Shown: positions 1-12,062, numbered from the stretch's first letter. The stretch is DNA of 64,000 bases from Dasypus novemcinctus (GCF_030445035.2 NC_080673.1:158592216-158656215), one strand, 5' to 3'. Numbers and translations: made by a program. Notes: generated by a model not told the origin, from the letters alone.

Positions 1-2965
1 TCCTATTTTTCTCCTTATCTTTTGTTGCTCGTGCTTTGGGTGTAAAGTTTATGAAACTGTTTCCTTCTACAAGACCTTGTAGATGCTTACCTATATTAGT
101 TTCCAGGAGATTTATGGTCTTGATTCTTATATTTAGATCTTTGAGTTAATTTTTGTATAGGGTGTGATCCTATGCCATTCTTTTGCATATGGATATCCAG
201 TTTTCCAAGCACCATTTGTTGAAGAGGCCATTCTCTCCCAGTTGAGTGGACTTGGTGGACTTGTCAAATATCAATTGACCATATAGGTGAGGATCTCTAT
301 ACCAGAGCTCTCAGTTCAGTTCTATTGGTCAATATATCTATCCTTGTGCCAATACCATGCAGTTTTGACTATTGTAGCTTTGTAGTATGTTTTATAAAGT
401 CCTTTAATTTCATTTTTCTTTTTCAAAATGTCTTGCTATTTGGGACAAATTGCCTCTCCAAATATATTTCTTAGTTAGCATTTCCAATTCAGTCAAAAAT
501 GCTCTGGTAAATTTTATTGGGATTGCATTAAATCTGTAAATCAGTTTGGGTAGGATAGATATCTTAATGACGTTTAATCTTCCTATCCATGAACAGGGAA
601 TATTCTTCCATTTATTTAGGTCTTCTTTTATTTCCGTTAACAATATTGTGTACTTTTCTGCACACAAGTCCTTTGCAATTTTAGTTAAGTTCATTCCTCA
701 ATATTTTGATTATTTTAGTTGCTATTGTAAATGGAATTTTTTTTCTTAATTTCCTACTCAGATTGCTCATTATTTGTTGTACAGAAATGTTTCTGATTTT
801 GTGCATTGCTCTTATGTCCTGCAACTTTACTGAACTCATTTATAGACTCTAAAAGTGTTGTTGTAGATTCCTCAGGGCTTTCTATGTATAGGATCATGTC
901 ATCTACAAATACTGAAATTTTCACTTCTTTGTTTCCAATTTAGATGCATTTTAACTCTTTTTCTTGCCTAACTGCTTGAGCAAGTACTTCTAACACAATG
1001 TTAAATAAAAGCAGTGATAGTGGTCATTCTTGTCTTGTTCTACATCTTAGAGGGAAAGCTTTAAGCATTTCACCATTGAATATGATGTTAGCTGTGTGTT
1101 TTTCATATATACCTGTATGATAGTGAGGAAGTTCCCTTCTATTTCTATCTATGGAAGTGTTTTTATCAAGAAAGGGTGCTATGTTTGTCAGATGCTTTTT
1201 CTGCATCAATAGAGATGATCATGTGATTTTGTTCTTTCGATCTGTTAATGTGGTGTATTACATTGTTTGATTTTCTTATGTTGAACCATTCTTGCATAAC
1301 AGTGATGAAACCTACTTGGTCATGGTGTATAATTCATTTGATGTGTTGTTGAATACAATTAGCAGGTATTTTTTTGAGGATTTTAGCACCTAGATTCATT
1401 AGAGTTTGGTCTGTAGTTTTCCTTTCTTGTGGCATCTTTGTGTGGGTTTGCTATTAGGGTTATGTTAACATCATAGAATAAGTTAGACAATGCTCCCTTC
1501 ACTTCAATTTTTTGGAAATAGTTTAAGAAAGATTGGTGTTAGTTCTTTCTGGAATTTTTGATAGAATTCACCTGTGAAAATATCTGAACCTGGGCTCTTC
1601 TTAGTTGGAAGGTTTTTGATAACTAATTCATTCTCATTACTTGTGATTGGTCTGTTGAGTTCATCAATTTCTTCTTTCATTGATGTAGGCTGTTTGCGTA
1701 GTTCTAGGAATTTGTCCATTTCATTTACGTTATCCATCTTGTTGGCATACACTTTTTTAAAATATTCTCTGATGATACTCTCTATTTCTTTGGGATCAGT
1801 GGTGATAACCCCTTCCTCATTTCTTATTTTATGTATTTGCATCTTCTCTCTTTTTTCTCTGTTAATTTAGCTAAGGGTTTGTCAACTTTATTAATCTTCT
1901 TAAAAAAACAGCTCTTAATTTGCAATTTTTTCTAGTGTTTTCTTATTTTCAATTTCATTTAGCTCTGCTCTAATCTTTATTTCCTTCTCTTTACTTGCTG
2001 TGAGATTAGTTTCATGTTCTTTTTTAAATTTCTACTGGTGTGCAGTTAGGTCTTTGATTTTAGCTCTTCCTTCTTTTTTTACATAGGTATTTATGGCTAT
2101 AAATTTCCCTGTAGCACTGATTTTGCTGCAATCCATAGGTTTTGATGCATTGTGTTGTAATTTAATTCATTTCAAGGTTGTTATTCATTTCTTTTTCAAT
2201 TTCTTCCTTGACCCACTGATTGCCTAAGAATGTGTTGTTTCACATCCATATCTTTGTGCCTAATCTGGTTCTCTCTCCCTTACTGATTTCCTGCTTCATT
2301 CCATTATGGTCAGAGAAATTACTTTTTATAAATTTAATCTAGCTGAATTAATTGAGAGTTGTTCTTTGACCTAGCATGTGCATGTGAATGTCAAAAAGGT
2401 GCTCCAGAAGAATGAATATCCTGCTGTATTTTGGTGTAATGTCCTGTATATGTCTATTAGATCTAGATCATCTAATGTATTATTCAAGGTCTCTATTTTT
2501 TGTTTTGATCTTCTGTCAAGATTTTATGTCTAATGGTGATAAGTGTGTATTAAAGTCCCCCACTACAGTTGTAGATGCATTTATTTCTCCACTTAGTTTT
2601 TCCAATGTTGGTCTCATGCATTTTGAGGCACTCTGGGCAAGAGCATAAATGTTTATGATTGTTCTTTCTTCTTGATAGATTACTCCTTTTTACTAATATA
2701 TAGGGTCCTTCTTTGTCTCCTACAATATTTTTGCAATTAAAGTCTATTTTGTCTGATATTAATATAGCCACTCCCATCCTTTTTTGGGTTATTGTTTGCA
2801 CGTAAAATTGTTTTCCAATCATTCACTTTCAATATCCTTGCATCCCTAGGTCTAAGGTGAGCTTCTTGTAGACAGCAAAACATGGATCATATTTCCTTAT
2901 CCATTTTGCCAAAATCTGTGTCTCTTGATTACAGAGATTAATCTATTAACATTCAATGTTACTAC
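1..2965 (-). pseudogene. L1-a ORF2 (endonuclease/reverse transcriptase), broken
   Basis: This is the remnant of L1 ORF2p, the enzyme that nicks target DNA and copies RNA into it. On the minus strand the endonuclease part lies at about 2550-2965; a fragment there reads GVAILISDKIDFNCK. The reverse-transcriptase N-terminal part is at 1504-1842, with KKSPGSDIFTGEFYQ matching the PGPDGF region of intact copies. The post-RT part at 410-694 has [13 protein letters not shown] and LPKLIYRFNAIPIK. The longest open pieces are only about 110 residues, and frames change repeatedly, so this is an inactive fossil. The C-terminal Cys-rich end is beyond the window. Confidence 0.88.
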
Positions 2966-3099
2966 TGTCAAGAAATTAATTAGCCATATTTTCTTTAGGT
3001 TTATGTGTGAGGTTTATGTATGCCATATGTTGTGTTTATTTCTCTTTTTTAGAGTATTCTTTCCAATAATCTTCTTTCCTATACTCTCCTACAACCCTC

Positions 3100-4087
3100 T
3101 TTCCCTGTTTTTTCTTTCCAACCTGCAGAACTCCCTTTCATATTTCTTGAAGGGCAGGTTTCTTATTGACATACTCTTTTAATTTCTGTTTTTCTGTGAA
3201 TATTTTGAATTCTCCCTCATTTTTGAATGCCAGTTTTGCTGGATAGAGAATTCCTGGCAGGATTTTTTTTTTTTAAGCACCTTAACTATGTCATACCACT
3301 GTCTTCCTGACTCCATGGTTTCAGATGAGAAATCAGCATGTAACCATATCAAGCTTCCTTTGTATGTAGTGGATCTCTTTTCTCTTACTGATTTCAGTAT
3401 TCTCTCTTTGTCTTGAGCATTGGACACTTTGACAAGAATTAGTCTTTGGGGTAGTTCTGTTAGGATTTATACTATTTGAGATGTGCTGCACTTCTTGGAC
3501 TTGTACGTTCATGTCCTTCAAAAGAGTTGGGAAATTTTCAGCCACTATTTCCTCCAACACTACTTCTGCCCTTTTCCCTTCTCTTCTCTCTCTAGGATGC
3601 TTATAATGCATTGTTTTTTAATTTTTAATCTTTTTATAATACATATATTTTTGAGTGTTTCATGTTGTAATTCAACTCTCTAATTCCTTCCTGGATTTTT
3701 TCTATCTTTTTATCTATCTATTCTGCTCTCTCTTTGATTTCAGATGTACTGTCTTTGACATCATTACTTCTTACCCCTACCTGTTCAAATCTGCTGTTAT
3801 GTGCTCCCAGTGTATTTTTTACTTTTTGCATTGTACCATTCATCACCATCATATGTTATATTTTTACATATGTTAACAATTTCTTTAGTATGTTCCTTGA
3901 GTGTCTTCTTAATATCCTTTATCTTTTCCTTTACTTCATTAAGTTGACTCATATATTTGTTTGGATATCCCTTATTAGTTTTTCCATCTTCTGAATCTCC
4001 TTCTGTTTTTTAGTTTATTAGACTGGGTCATGTCTTCCTGTTTCTTGTTATGGCTTGTAATTTTTGTTAATGTATAGGAATCTTTTA
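3100..4087 (-). pseudogene. L1-a ORF1 (RNA-binding chaperone), broken
   Basis: This is the remnant of L1 ORF1p, which coats L1 RNA. The minus strand keeps recognisable pieces of the RNA-recognition and C-terminal domains, such as VAENFPTLLKDMNVQVQEVQH near 3480-3560 and SADFSSETMESGRQWYDIVKVLK in slightly altered form near 3280-3350. The coiled-coil half, 3600-4080, is visible only by alignment to L1-d and is full of stops. The expected ATG near 4087 appears to have become AGA. Total length, just under 1 kb, matches ORF1 of L1-d. Confidence 0.8.
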
Positions 4088-5607
4088 TCTTGATGTGCTT
4101 ATGTGGTTGGTGAACTTCTCTTTCTACTCTAGGGTTTTATTTGTTTTTTATGTGTGTATGTGTGGTAAGGTTCCTTTTTGACACTTCATTCCTCTTATTC
4201 TATATCCTTGCAGTTGTCTGTTTTCCAGTGGGGAAAAAATAGTACCAGAGAAAAGGAAAGTGATAAGAAGAGAAAAAGAATAATAGTAATAATGATAAAA
4301 TAGGTTAAAGAGTAACTATACAAGAACTAGGAAAATGAAACATATGAGTAAAAAATTGAAAAAAAAACATAAAAAGATATAAGAATAAAAAAGGTGGAAT
4401 AGAAAAAGTGAAACAAGGAAAAACAGAGAGGAAATAATGAATTAATTAAAAGGCCATAATGGTAAGAAAAGTGGAAAAAGGTAAAAGAAAAAAATGGGGG
4501 GAGGGATAAAAAAAGAAGGCCAAACAAAAAGAGGTGGAGTGATAGAAAAGCAACAGGAAACAGAAGATAGAAAAATGAGGGAGACAAAATAAGTAAAGTA
4601 GCTAGAAAAAACAAGTAAAAGAAAAAGAATGGAAACAAAGAACAAGGGAAGACAACAACTAAGAAACAAAATAAAATTAAAAAAAAAAAACAGTAAAAAC
4701 AGCCTTCCCATTAAACCCCTAAGGTGCTTCTCAGACTGTCAGTTCTCATCAGTCAATCACCTTTCAGCATGCCCTCCAAAGGTGATACACTTGGTTTTAG
4801 TAAATAAAATGAAGTAAGTAAAGGAACCCATAAAAATTAAATAAAATAAAAACAGATTCAAGGAAACCTAAAAAACAAAAAATCTGTCTGTTCCCTGTCA
4901 TAAGGTACCAGCTAGGTGCCAGATAACCCACTGGATCATTCTCTGGATCACTACTCTAAGGATATCCAGGAATTGAACCAGGGACCTTGTATATGGAAAG
5001 CAGGCATTCCTCCATTGAGCTACACCACTTAAGCAGTCTTCAGAAAGCTTATCTGGCTCTATTAGCCCCTTTTTCCTCACAGGGGTTAAGTTTCAAACAG
5101 TTTCCCAAGCTGGGTTTTTTAGAAGTCAGTTTCTAACTCCTCTCTACCTTAATTTCTCTTCTCCCAGGTCAGATGGGTGTGATAGACTGCCTGATCAGAT
5201 GCCCCCTTCCCTCTCCTTGTGGCTGCCTCAGTGCTAGTCAGGGACCATTCAATATTCAAAGCATGATCAGCTGGCCAAACTCACCTGAAGGAAACCACTC
5301 TCCACCCTCTGACAAACCTCTCTTCCTCCCAGGGAATGCTCAGTCCCACTCCACTGGTTGCAATGACTCAGGAACTTTACAGAGGCTATTTGCTTTGAAG
5401 GTGGGGTTTTTGTGCCCTTTCCAGCCACAAAAGTAACTCATGGTTTTCTTTTGGCTTCTTTATCTGTCTAGTTCCCTCATGGATGATGTGTAGCACATTC
5501 CCATTCTATATTATCGCTGAAACAGCTCCCTAGGATAGGTTTTTGCCCTCTCTCCATTCTTTTTTGTGAGGGAGTTGAACTCTTCCTACTTACTTAGACA
5601 CCATTTT
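4088..5607 (-). promoter_or_regulatory. L1-a 5' UTR with purine/pyrimidine-biased tract
   Basis: This 1.5 kb region precedes ORF1 on the minus strand. From about 4210 to 4700 it is almost pure A/G on the plus strand, hence T/C on the L1 sense strand, the same layout as in L1-d, L1-j and L1-m. The outer half, 5100-5600, is more GC-balanced. By analogy with other L1s it would hold the internal RNA polymerase II promoter. No individual factor sites are claimed. Long Phe/Leu- or Lys-rich translations here are artefacts of the biased tract. Confidence 0.7.
4960..5029 (-). repeat. tRNA-Ala-like SINE head inside L1-a 5' UTR
   Basis: On the minus strand this segment reads like a tRNA-Ala 5' half (GTGGTGTAGCTCAATGG, an A-box match at about 5012-5028) followed by GGTTCAATTCC (B box, about 4966-4979). 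The acceptor stem does not pair well and the anticodon arm is altered, so it is a tRNA-derived repeat head, probably an older monomeric relative of the DAS SINEs, and not a working tRNA gene. No tail or target duplication could be placed with confidence. Confidence 0.6.
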
Positions 5608-6980
5608 CCTAGAAGATCCTTCTGTCCATTATTGGAAGTGATGTATTGAAGTTCTCTACTATTAATATTTTTCCTACTGGATAAAATATTTATTTTTTCA
5701 TTCAAATCTGTCAATATTTGCTTCATATAATTTAGTGCACTGTTGTTGGGGGAAGATATGTATATAATTGTTATATTTTCGATATGAAACAACCTTTTTA
5801 ACTAATATATATGTCATTCTCTGTCCCTTTTAACAGTTTTTAACTTAAAGTCTATTTTTTTTCTGATATTGGTATAGCCACCTTGGCTCTTTTTTGATTA
5901 CTGTTTGCATGGAATATTTTATTCTGTCCTTTCACTTTTAGTTTTTTGTATCTTTAAATTTAAAGTGAGTTTCTTGTACATAGCATGTAGTTAGGTTGTT
6001 CTTTTTTATCCATTCTGCCAATCTCTGCCATTTGACTAGAGAATTTAACCTATTTGTATTTAAATTTGCTACTAATAATTCAGTACTTATTTCTTGCATG
6101 TTTTCTTGCCTTTTCCTATTTGCTTTTTTTTGGTAAATCTTATGCTGTTTTTGTCCCTAAATTCTTCCATTACCACCTTCTTTTTTTTTTAAAGATTTGT
6201 TTTTATTTATTCCCTCCCCGCCCCCCCCCCCCCAGTTGTCTGCTCTCTGTGTCCATTCACTGTGTCTTCTTCTGTGACCGCTTCTATCTTTATCATCAGC
6301 ACCGGGAATCTATGTTTCTTTTTGTTGCATAATCATGTTTTGTCAGCTCTCTGTGTGTGTGGCACCATTCTTGGGCAGGCTGCACTTTCTTTCGCACTGG
6401 AAGGCTCTCCTTACGGGGTGCACTCCTTGTGCATGGGGCTCCCCTACACAGGGGACAGCCCTGCGTGGTATGGCACTCCTTGTGTGCATCAGTACTGCAT
6501 ATGGGCCAGCTCCACATGGTCAAGGAGGCCCGGGGTTTGAACCGCAGACTCCCCATGTGGTAGGCGGATGCTCTATTCATTGGGCCAAGTCCACTTCCCA
6601 CCACCTTCTTTTTTATTTAGTAACTCTTTATAAGTCCTTCTTTCCTTCTATGTATTTTTTTCTTTCTTTTTCTTTTTGGTCATTATGTACCTTAAATTTG
6701 ACATCTTAAATTTATAAAATTCTCATTTGATTTCATACTAACTTTACTTCAATTGCATACACAAGCTATATTTCTATCCTCCTCTATCTCCCCACATTTA
6801 CATTGTTCTTATCACAGATTACATCTTTATACATTGTCTCCAAAACCATGGATTTATCATAACTTTTTATGCATTTACATTTTAGATCCTTATCAGAAAA
6901 AAAGGTAGGGTTACAAACCAAAAATACAATAGTATTGGTACTTATATTTACCCTTGTAGTTGTGCTAGGTAAAGACTTTT
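5608..6980 (-). mobile_element. L1-b: older antisense L1 (L1M-like), endonuclease and inter-ORF region
   Basis: From 5608 to about 6100 the minus strand matches the L1 endonuclease region: the plus strand has the familiar run of 'gtatagccacc...ttttttgattactgtttgcatgga' type words, kept here as short blocks. From 6100 to 6980 it matches the long spacer seen in older placental L1M elements, including an 'acagattacatctttatacattgt' block near 6815. It is more decayed than L1-a and L1-d. L1-a truncates it on the left, a DAS SINE splits it at 6187-6599, and L1-c abuts it on the right. Confidence 0.68.
6187..6599 (-). mobile_element. DAS-type SINE (tRNA-Ala derived), copy 1
   Basis: The minus strand begins with a tRNA-like head (AAGTGGACTTGGCCCAATGA, then GGTTCAAACCC near 6533-6543 as B box), continues through a 300-bp body and ends in AAATCTTT plus an A-rich tail (T run at 6181-6190 on the plus strand). 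A target duplication, 'accaccttctttttt', flanks it at about 6172-6186 and 6600-6614. Pol III boxes are visible, but current activity cannot be judged. It sits inside L1-b. Apparent ORFs of 92-124 residues on both strands are shadows of the SINE body and recur in every copy. Confidence 0.93.
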
Positions 6981-8200
6981 TTATTTAATTTTTTTTATGT
7001 TTAAAGAAGGTTTAGATTACATAAATGTTGCATAAAAAATATATGGGATTCCCATATGCCCCACTCCCTCGTCTTCCCAGTTTCCTATATCGACAAGATC
7101 CCTCATTAGTGTGGTACATTTGTTACAATTGATGAACACATATTAAGCAGTGCTAGTAACTATGGATTATAGTTTACATTATAGTTTACACTCTGTCCTA
7201 GAACTTCTGGTGGTCATTGTCTTTATATCAGTGATAAAAGTTCTTCCATTGTTAGAATAATAATAAGTCTATAGTAGAAAAATAGTAAGGCTTTTTTAGT
7301 CCATTCTTCATTCCCCAATCTTGAGGATTTAGAGAAGGTTATGCTCTCTCTGCTTCTAATTGAAAGGGAGTTTAGAATCCATGGGGCAGATGGATGGAAC
7401 TATCTTGCTTCCAGTTGCAGACACTCTCTGTTCCTTGGGATGGGAGTAGTCTATCATCATCTCCTTGTTAGTTTTCCTGGGTGAGTCCAATAAATTGGTC
7501 AGTAGGTATTGCAAATCTGCTGAAATTCAGGGCTCAACTGGCACATGGATGGATCAATGATTTAAGTCTCTGGGACATATATTTATCAAATATAGCAAAT
7601 ATAGTGCTTATTATAGGTTCACATAAAAGGGGCAGAAGAGCCAAGTGTAGAGAACATATACATGAGTATAATTTTTTTACACTGGAGAGCATAAATTTCA
7701 ATGTAAGGCCTAATGATAGAGTGCTGGATTCCTGAGATTTCTGCCCTGCTTTTAGTTTCTGGATGTCTCTAGAGCCCTCAGGAACCTTGATATTTGAGTC
7801 ACTGTTTACTGTGGCAGTCAGTGAGAGCCTGCTGGGAAGTGCATAAGTCAAACTCTGGAAAGACCTCCAGACTGACTTTGAAGTCTGTTTGTCATAAAAA
7901 TTCATTTGTATTTAGTATTTTCCCCTTTTTGCCAAGGTCTTTTACCAGATGCATTGCTCCTTGGCAGTTGGTAATAATCCCTGGTACCAGGGAGGATTAG
8001 CCTTAGGAGTCATGTCCCACACCAGGGGAAAGGTAGTACATTTATATAGTGAGTTTGGCTTAGAGAAAGGCCACATTTGAGCAACAAGGAGGCTTTCAGG
8101 AGGTAACTCTTAAGCAATATTTAATACTAAGCCAAGTTTCAATTTTATAAGGAAATGTTCATAAGTACAATCATCAATACCAAGGACCTGGTATAATGGT
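6975..8200 (-). mobile_element. L1-c: 5'-truncated antisense L1, 3' UTR only
   Basis: The reverse complement aligns with the final 1.2 kb of L1 3' UTRs in this window (compare L1-d 17480-18790, L1-j 35225-36700, L1-n 59010-60513). Shared words include 'gatccctcattagtgtggtacatttgttacaattgatga' in overlapping short blocks. The T-rich stretch near 6980-6995 is the remnant A tail, and the element stops near 8200 by 5' truncation, the usual outcome of incomplete reverse transcription. It has no coding content. Confidence 0.78.
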
Positions 8201-9092
8201 TTTTACATAGCTCTTTTCCAGTTCTTTCCATCTCCAAAACAAAACCAGAATGAGTTTTCCTCTTTTAAGATTACATTTTTTTAGGTCAAAATTCAAAGGT
8301 AGTCCAAAAAATCTTCCCATTCGCTCTCTACAAGTCATCATGTACCCCAAGTAAATATGCTTATATAATCATTTTTTGTCTGTTTTCCCCAAATGGATGG
8401 CAACTATACACATGATTCTGAGCACTTTGCTTTTTCAGTTATTAATTGGAGACCATTCCAAATAAGAACATAGAGTACACCCTATTTGTACTGTTTCATT
8501 CAAATCTATTTTACTTTGGTACTATATTTTATTCAACCATGTTTCATTGATAAATATTTGTTTTATAGACTTTCTATTATAAACAATGTTGTTGCAAATA
8601 GTCCTATGCATAATCTGTGTGCAATTATATCTAAAGGCATAAAATATGTGCATTCATAAATTTGATAGATGTTTACAAATTGTCTTTTACCTCGATACCT
8701 ATTTTCTTATGCCATCCTGGTTCACATGTGTCTTAGCAAATTTCAGTTTCTTTGCCAGTCTATTAGGAAAAAAAGTATTATTGATAGTGTTTCTACTTTT
8801 CTTTCTCTGATTATTATAAATATATATATTTATTTTTTAGGAATGGCTTATGTTCCCATTTTGACTAATTATCAGTCCATATACTTTGCCTGTGCTTACT
8901 TTGGTTAATTTTTTTCAAGACATTTGGAGAGTTGCACATTACCAGTGCTAATGGTTGCCAGAATTTTTCTCAGTTTGTCTTTTCATATTATTTTTATAGG
9001 GTTTTATCATTCATGAATTTTAATGTGTTTATTTTAACATGATTTCAGTGAATGAACTCAGTGACTTCAAAGGAAGATCAGAATATTTATCA
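8201..9092. other. AT-rich sequence without a gene; possible ancient repeat
   Basis: No gene is seen. Parts (about 8380-8660) have the feel of a very old interspersed element ('tattataaacaatgttgttgcaaatag'-like wording), but no family is assigned. It is the pre-insertion host sequence for L1-d and resumes at 18836. Confidence 0.5.
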
Positions 9093-9107
9093 GAATATTT
9101 TCATTTT
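9093..9107 (+). repeat. Left target-site duplication of L1-d
   Basis: GAATATTTTCATTTT is repeated exactly at 18821-18835 immediately after the A-rich tail. It fixes both ends of L1-d and shows it is one complete insertion. Confidence 0.97.
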
Positions 9108-9215
9108 GGGCGGGGCAAGATGGTGGCTGAGTGAGTGCACCTGACAGTCTCTCCTGCAAAGAAGCAGTCGGGCAGCATTAGAAATTCTTCAGGACCAGGC
9201 TGTTTTGGGATTTTG

Positions 9216-9960
9216 CAGGGCAGGAGGTGTCTGGATATTGATTTCGTGGGAAGGTAACAGAGAAAATTCATGTTAAAGATAAAATTGAGGTGCTCTTACA
9301 CAGAGATAGGGGCTGCGCATGGGACGCTCCCCCCTGGGGCAGGCGGGATCGTGGCACCAGCACCGCAGCAGCGATTCCTGGAGGCTCTGCAGTACTGGGG
9401 ATTTCATAAGCCCTGAGTGGGCTATTAAGGGGCCAACAGGGCAGGAGGCCTTCGTAAACTGATTTGGTGAGACAGATGGGAATTATTTGCGAGGTGGGGA
9501 AATTTTGATTTCTGACACGAATAATAGTGATTCTGGCTAGAGCCCTGCCTCCAAGGCCGGCTGCTGATCTGCAGCGGCCTTAAATCGCTCAGCAAAGAGA
9601 CCGTCACCAGAAGGCTATTTCAGGGGATGGTAGGGTGGGAGGCAGCTGGAAGCCGATTAGGGGAATCTTTTGCGAGTTGTGGGATTTTTGGTTTCAGACA
9701 CTGATACAGCACTTCCAGCTAGAGCCCCACCCCCCAAGCCTGGCTGTGGATCTGCAGCGTCCTTAAATTGGCTGCAATATAGAGGTACCCTGTTTTGGGG
9801 GCCTACAGGGTGGGAAGTGTCCTGAAGTCAAATGATACAGCCACAGAAGAGACCCTAGTGAAAGGGGGAATTGCAGATTTCGAACACAAAAGTCAGAGTT
9901 TGCGGACCATAGGGCTGGCACCCAGCTGCAGGGATCCCTGAAGGCTGTGTTGCACTGCAG
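9216..9960 (+). repeat. Tandem monomer-like units in the L1-d 5' UTR
   Basis: Four diverged units start near 9216, 9436, 9629 and 9804. Each opens with a (c)agGG(c/t)GGgAGg...ctg motif. The following TTGCGAG, 'gatttc(t/a)gacac', CTAGAGCCC and CTGCAGCG(G/T)CCTTAAAT blocks are clearest between units 2 and 3. Spacing shrinks from 220 to 175 bp. Mouse L1s have tandem promoter monomers of about 200 bp; this resembles that layout, although the two are not expected to be homologous. Confidence 0.6.
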
Positions 9961-10139
9961 TGCTCCCAGGCTCCCTGTTAACTGGATTTGAGGTTGCCAG
10001 GTCTGTGTCCCTTAAACCCTGGTGGCCCACACCCCAGAGACTCACACCTCTTGAGTCTGCAATATCACAGACTTTCCATCCCTGAATCCACCACACCCTG
10101 AGGCCCATCTGAGGTCCTTGATTGTTCTAGCCCTGAACA

Positions 10140-10460
10140 TTTGCGTTTTTTGTTTGTTTTTTTTTATTTTAATTTTAATTTTTTATTTTTTATTTTTTAT
10201 TGTCCTAGTTGCTAATATTGCATTATTTCCGAGTCTTTTCTCCCATTGTATCCCCCAAGGTCTTTTTTTTTTCATTTATTTAGGGTTTTATTGTTGTTGC
10301 TGTTGTTGGTGTTTTATATTTTCTTTTCTTTTCCTTACTTGTTCCCCTCCCTTTTCTTTACCCACCCCCCCTTTTTTCTTTCTTTCTTTCTTCTCTCTTT
10401 TTTTTTTTTTCTCTCTTTTCTCTTGTCCCTCATTTTCTTCTTATTTTATTTTATCTTAAT
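10140..10460 (+). repeat. Polypyrimidine tract in L1-d 5' UTR
   Basis: About 320 bp are nearly all T and C, including TTTC and TTTTTA runs. Translations of over 100 residues rich in Phe, Leu and Ser here are compositional and not genes. Equivalent tracts with pyrimidines on the L1 sense strand occur in L1-a, L1-j and L1-m. Confidence 0.85.
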
Positions 10461-11101
10461 TATACAATAGGTGCTGCAGGGAACACCTCACATTTGCTGG
10501 GTTTCCTCATCCTCCGTTGCCTCATTTCTGTGTGAATTGATTTTGGCTACCTACACTATCCCCTTTCCCCCACATATTGATATCCTCCATCATCTACTGT
10601 CTCTCCTATATTCTACCTCCCTTTCTTTCATCCCAAAATCGTCCAAATCTTAATTTCTAATACCTTTGTTTTGTTTTCTGTCTTTTATCCACTCTTGAAA
10701 CTACTGCCTTTCTTTTCTCTTTTCCTCTCTCATGAAAACACTAGCTTATTAATTCATACCATATTCCTCCCATATTCAGTTGATTACCTCATTATAGGTA
10801 CTCTACTTACTGCTATAACTCTACACAACTTACATGAATCTAATATCCATCCTCCCAGATCTCATATTGTTGCTCTGTTAACATTTATTACCAATACTAC
10901 TTTAAACATTTTCCTTTCTTACACAATTGCCTTTTCCTGACCCTAATACTTTCCTTCAAAGTGAACTCAGCCAGCAATAAGAAATTAGAAGAAGAACAAA
11001 GTGACAAAGAGAAGATATAACACTTACACAAAAACAACATCTAATTAATCCCCAAGACTAGACAAAGAAGCTAAGGAACTGATTAAACCCGTCAAGATAA
11101 A

Positions 11102-12062
11102 ATGATGACTAGACAGCAACAAAAATCTACAAACCAAACCAGTAATCAGGAAAACATGACTGAATCCAATGAACAAACTAAAAACCAGTAAGGGGAGCAG
11201 AACTTCGCACAAGTAATTAAAGATCTCAGAACATATATCACAGACAAATTTAATGAAGTAAAGGAAGAGGTTAAAAATATGAAGACAACACTTGGAGGGG
11301 AAATTGCAGACATACACAAAAAGATAACAGATATCATGGGAATGAACACCACAGTTCAAAAAATCAAAAACACACTTGCAGCAAATAGCAGCAGATTAGA
11401 AGAGGCAGAGCAGAGAATTAGCGATGTGGAAGACAGTATATCGGAAATCAAATAGATAGTAGAATTGATCGATAAAAAGATAGAAAAAATCCAGCTAAGA
11501 CTTAGAGACCTGAATGACAATGCAAAACGCACAAACATACGTATTATAGGCATCCCAGAAGGAGAAGAGAAGGGAGAGGGATCAGAAGGAGTGTTGCAGG
11601 AAATAATGGCTGAAAACTTCCCAAATCTACTGAAAGAGACAGATGTACATATCCAAGAAGCACAACATACCCCAAACATCTTAAACCCCAACAGGCCCAC
11701 CCCAAGACATATACTTGTCAAATTATCCAACGCTCAAGACAAAGAGAAAATTCTAAAAGCAGCAAGAGAAAAAATATATATATATACACATATAAGGGAA
11801 GCTCCATAAGATTAAGTGCTGATTTCTCATCTGAAACCATGGAGGCAAGAAGGCAGTGGTACGATATAGTCAAGGTACTAAAAGGAAAAAAAAATTTCAA
11901 CCAAGAATACACTGTCCAGCTAAATTAGCATTCAAAAATGATGAAGAGTTCAAAATATTCACAGATAAACAGAAATTGAAAGAGTATGCCAACAAGAAAC
12001 CTCCCCTTCAAGAAATTCTAAAGGGAGTTCTGCAGGAAGAAAGGAAAAAACAGGACCGGTAG
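11102..12062 (+). pseudogene. L1-d ORF1 (L1 RNA-binding protein), two stops and one frameshift
   Basis: ORF1p forms trimers that bind L1 RNA in the cytoplasm. The start is the first of two adjacent ATGs at 11102 and 11105. An in-frame TAA at 11189 ends the protein after 29 codons and a TAG at 11453 breaks the coiled-coil region. From about 11465 the RRM domain is clear (NAKRTNIRIIGIPEGEE, then AENFPNLLKETDVHIQEAQH). Near 11775 a TA/CA dinucleotide expansion adds sequence and a frameshift, after which the C-terminal domain continues in another frame (EFKIFTDKQKLKEYANKKPP) to the stop at 12060-12062. The length, near 320 codons, is normal for ORF1. Confidence 0.9.

Larger units (their letters stand above)
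1..5607 (-). mobile_element. L1-a: antisense LINE-1 with 5' end, 3' part outside window
   Basis: Read on the minus strand this is 5' UTR, ORF1, a short spacer, then ORF2, which runs off the left edge at a point matching about 15175 of the complete element L1-d. The 5' boundary near 5607 shows an 'AAATGGTGTC' start of the kind seen at other L1 5' ends here. Beyond it, older L1 sequence (L1-b, endonuclease region) resumes, so L1-a inserted into L1-b. Both ORFs carry several stops and shifts, so the element cannot move. Its 3' UTR, tail and target duplication lie outside the window. Confidence 0.85.
9108..11101 (+). promoter_or_regulatory. L1-d 5' UTR (internal promoter region)
   Basis: Two kilobases precede ORF1. 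The first 850 bp are GC-rich and contain several related units (see 9216-9960). The middle, 10140-10460, is a pyrimidine tract. The rest, 10470-10980, is C/T-rich single-copy-looking sequence, after which the composition turns A-rich for about 120 bp before the ORF1 ATG. L1 5' UTRs carry the Pol II promoter that re-creates itself in each new copy; that role is assumed from the family, and no TATA box is evident. Confidence 0.8.

Noticed and set aside
4327-4711. Reading frames of about 90-100 residues rich in Phe, Leu and Ser (minus strand)
   Set aside because: They lie in a purine-only tract of the L1-a 5' UTR; any frame in such sequence is open. The same happens at 10118-10470, 44848-45197 and 58723-59037.
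4960-5029. Functional tRNA-Ala gene
   Set aside because: A and B boxes are recognisable, but stems do not pair fully and the anticodon arm is altered; it is a SINE-type relic.
6262-6709. Overlapping ORFs up to 124 residues on both strands
   Set aside because: They coincide with a DAS SINE and recur at 46359-46628 and 52946-53286; repeat shadows and not genes.
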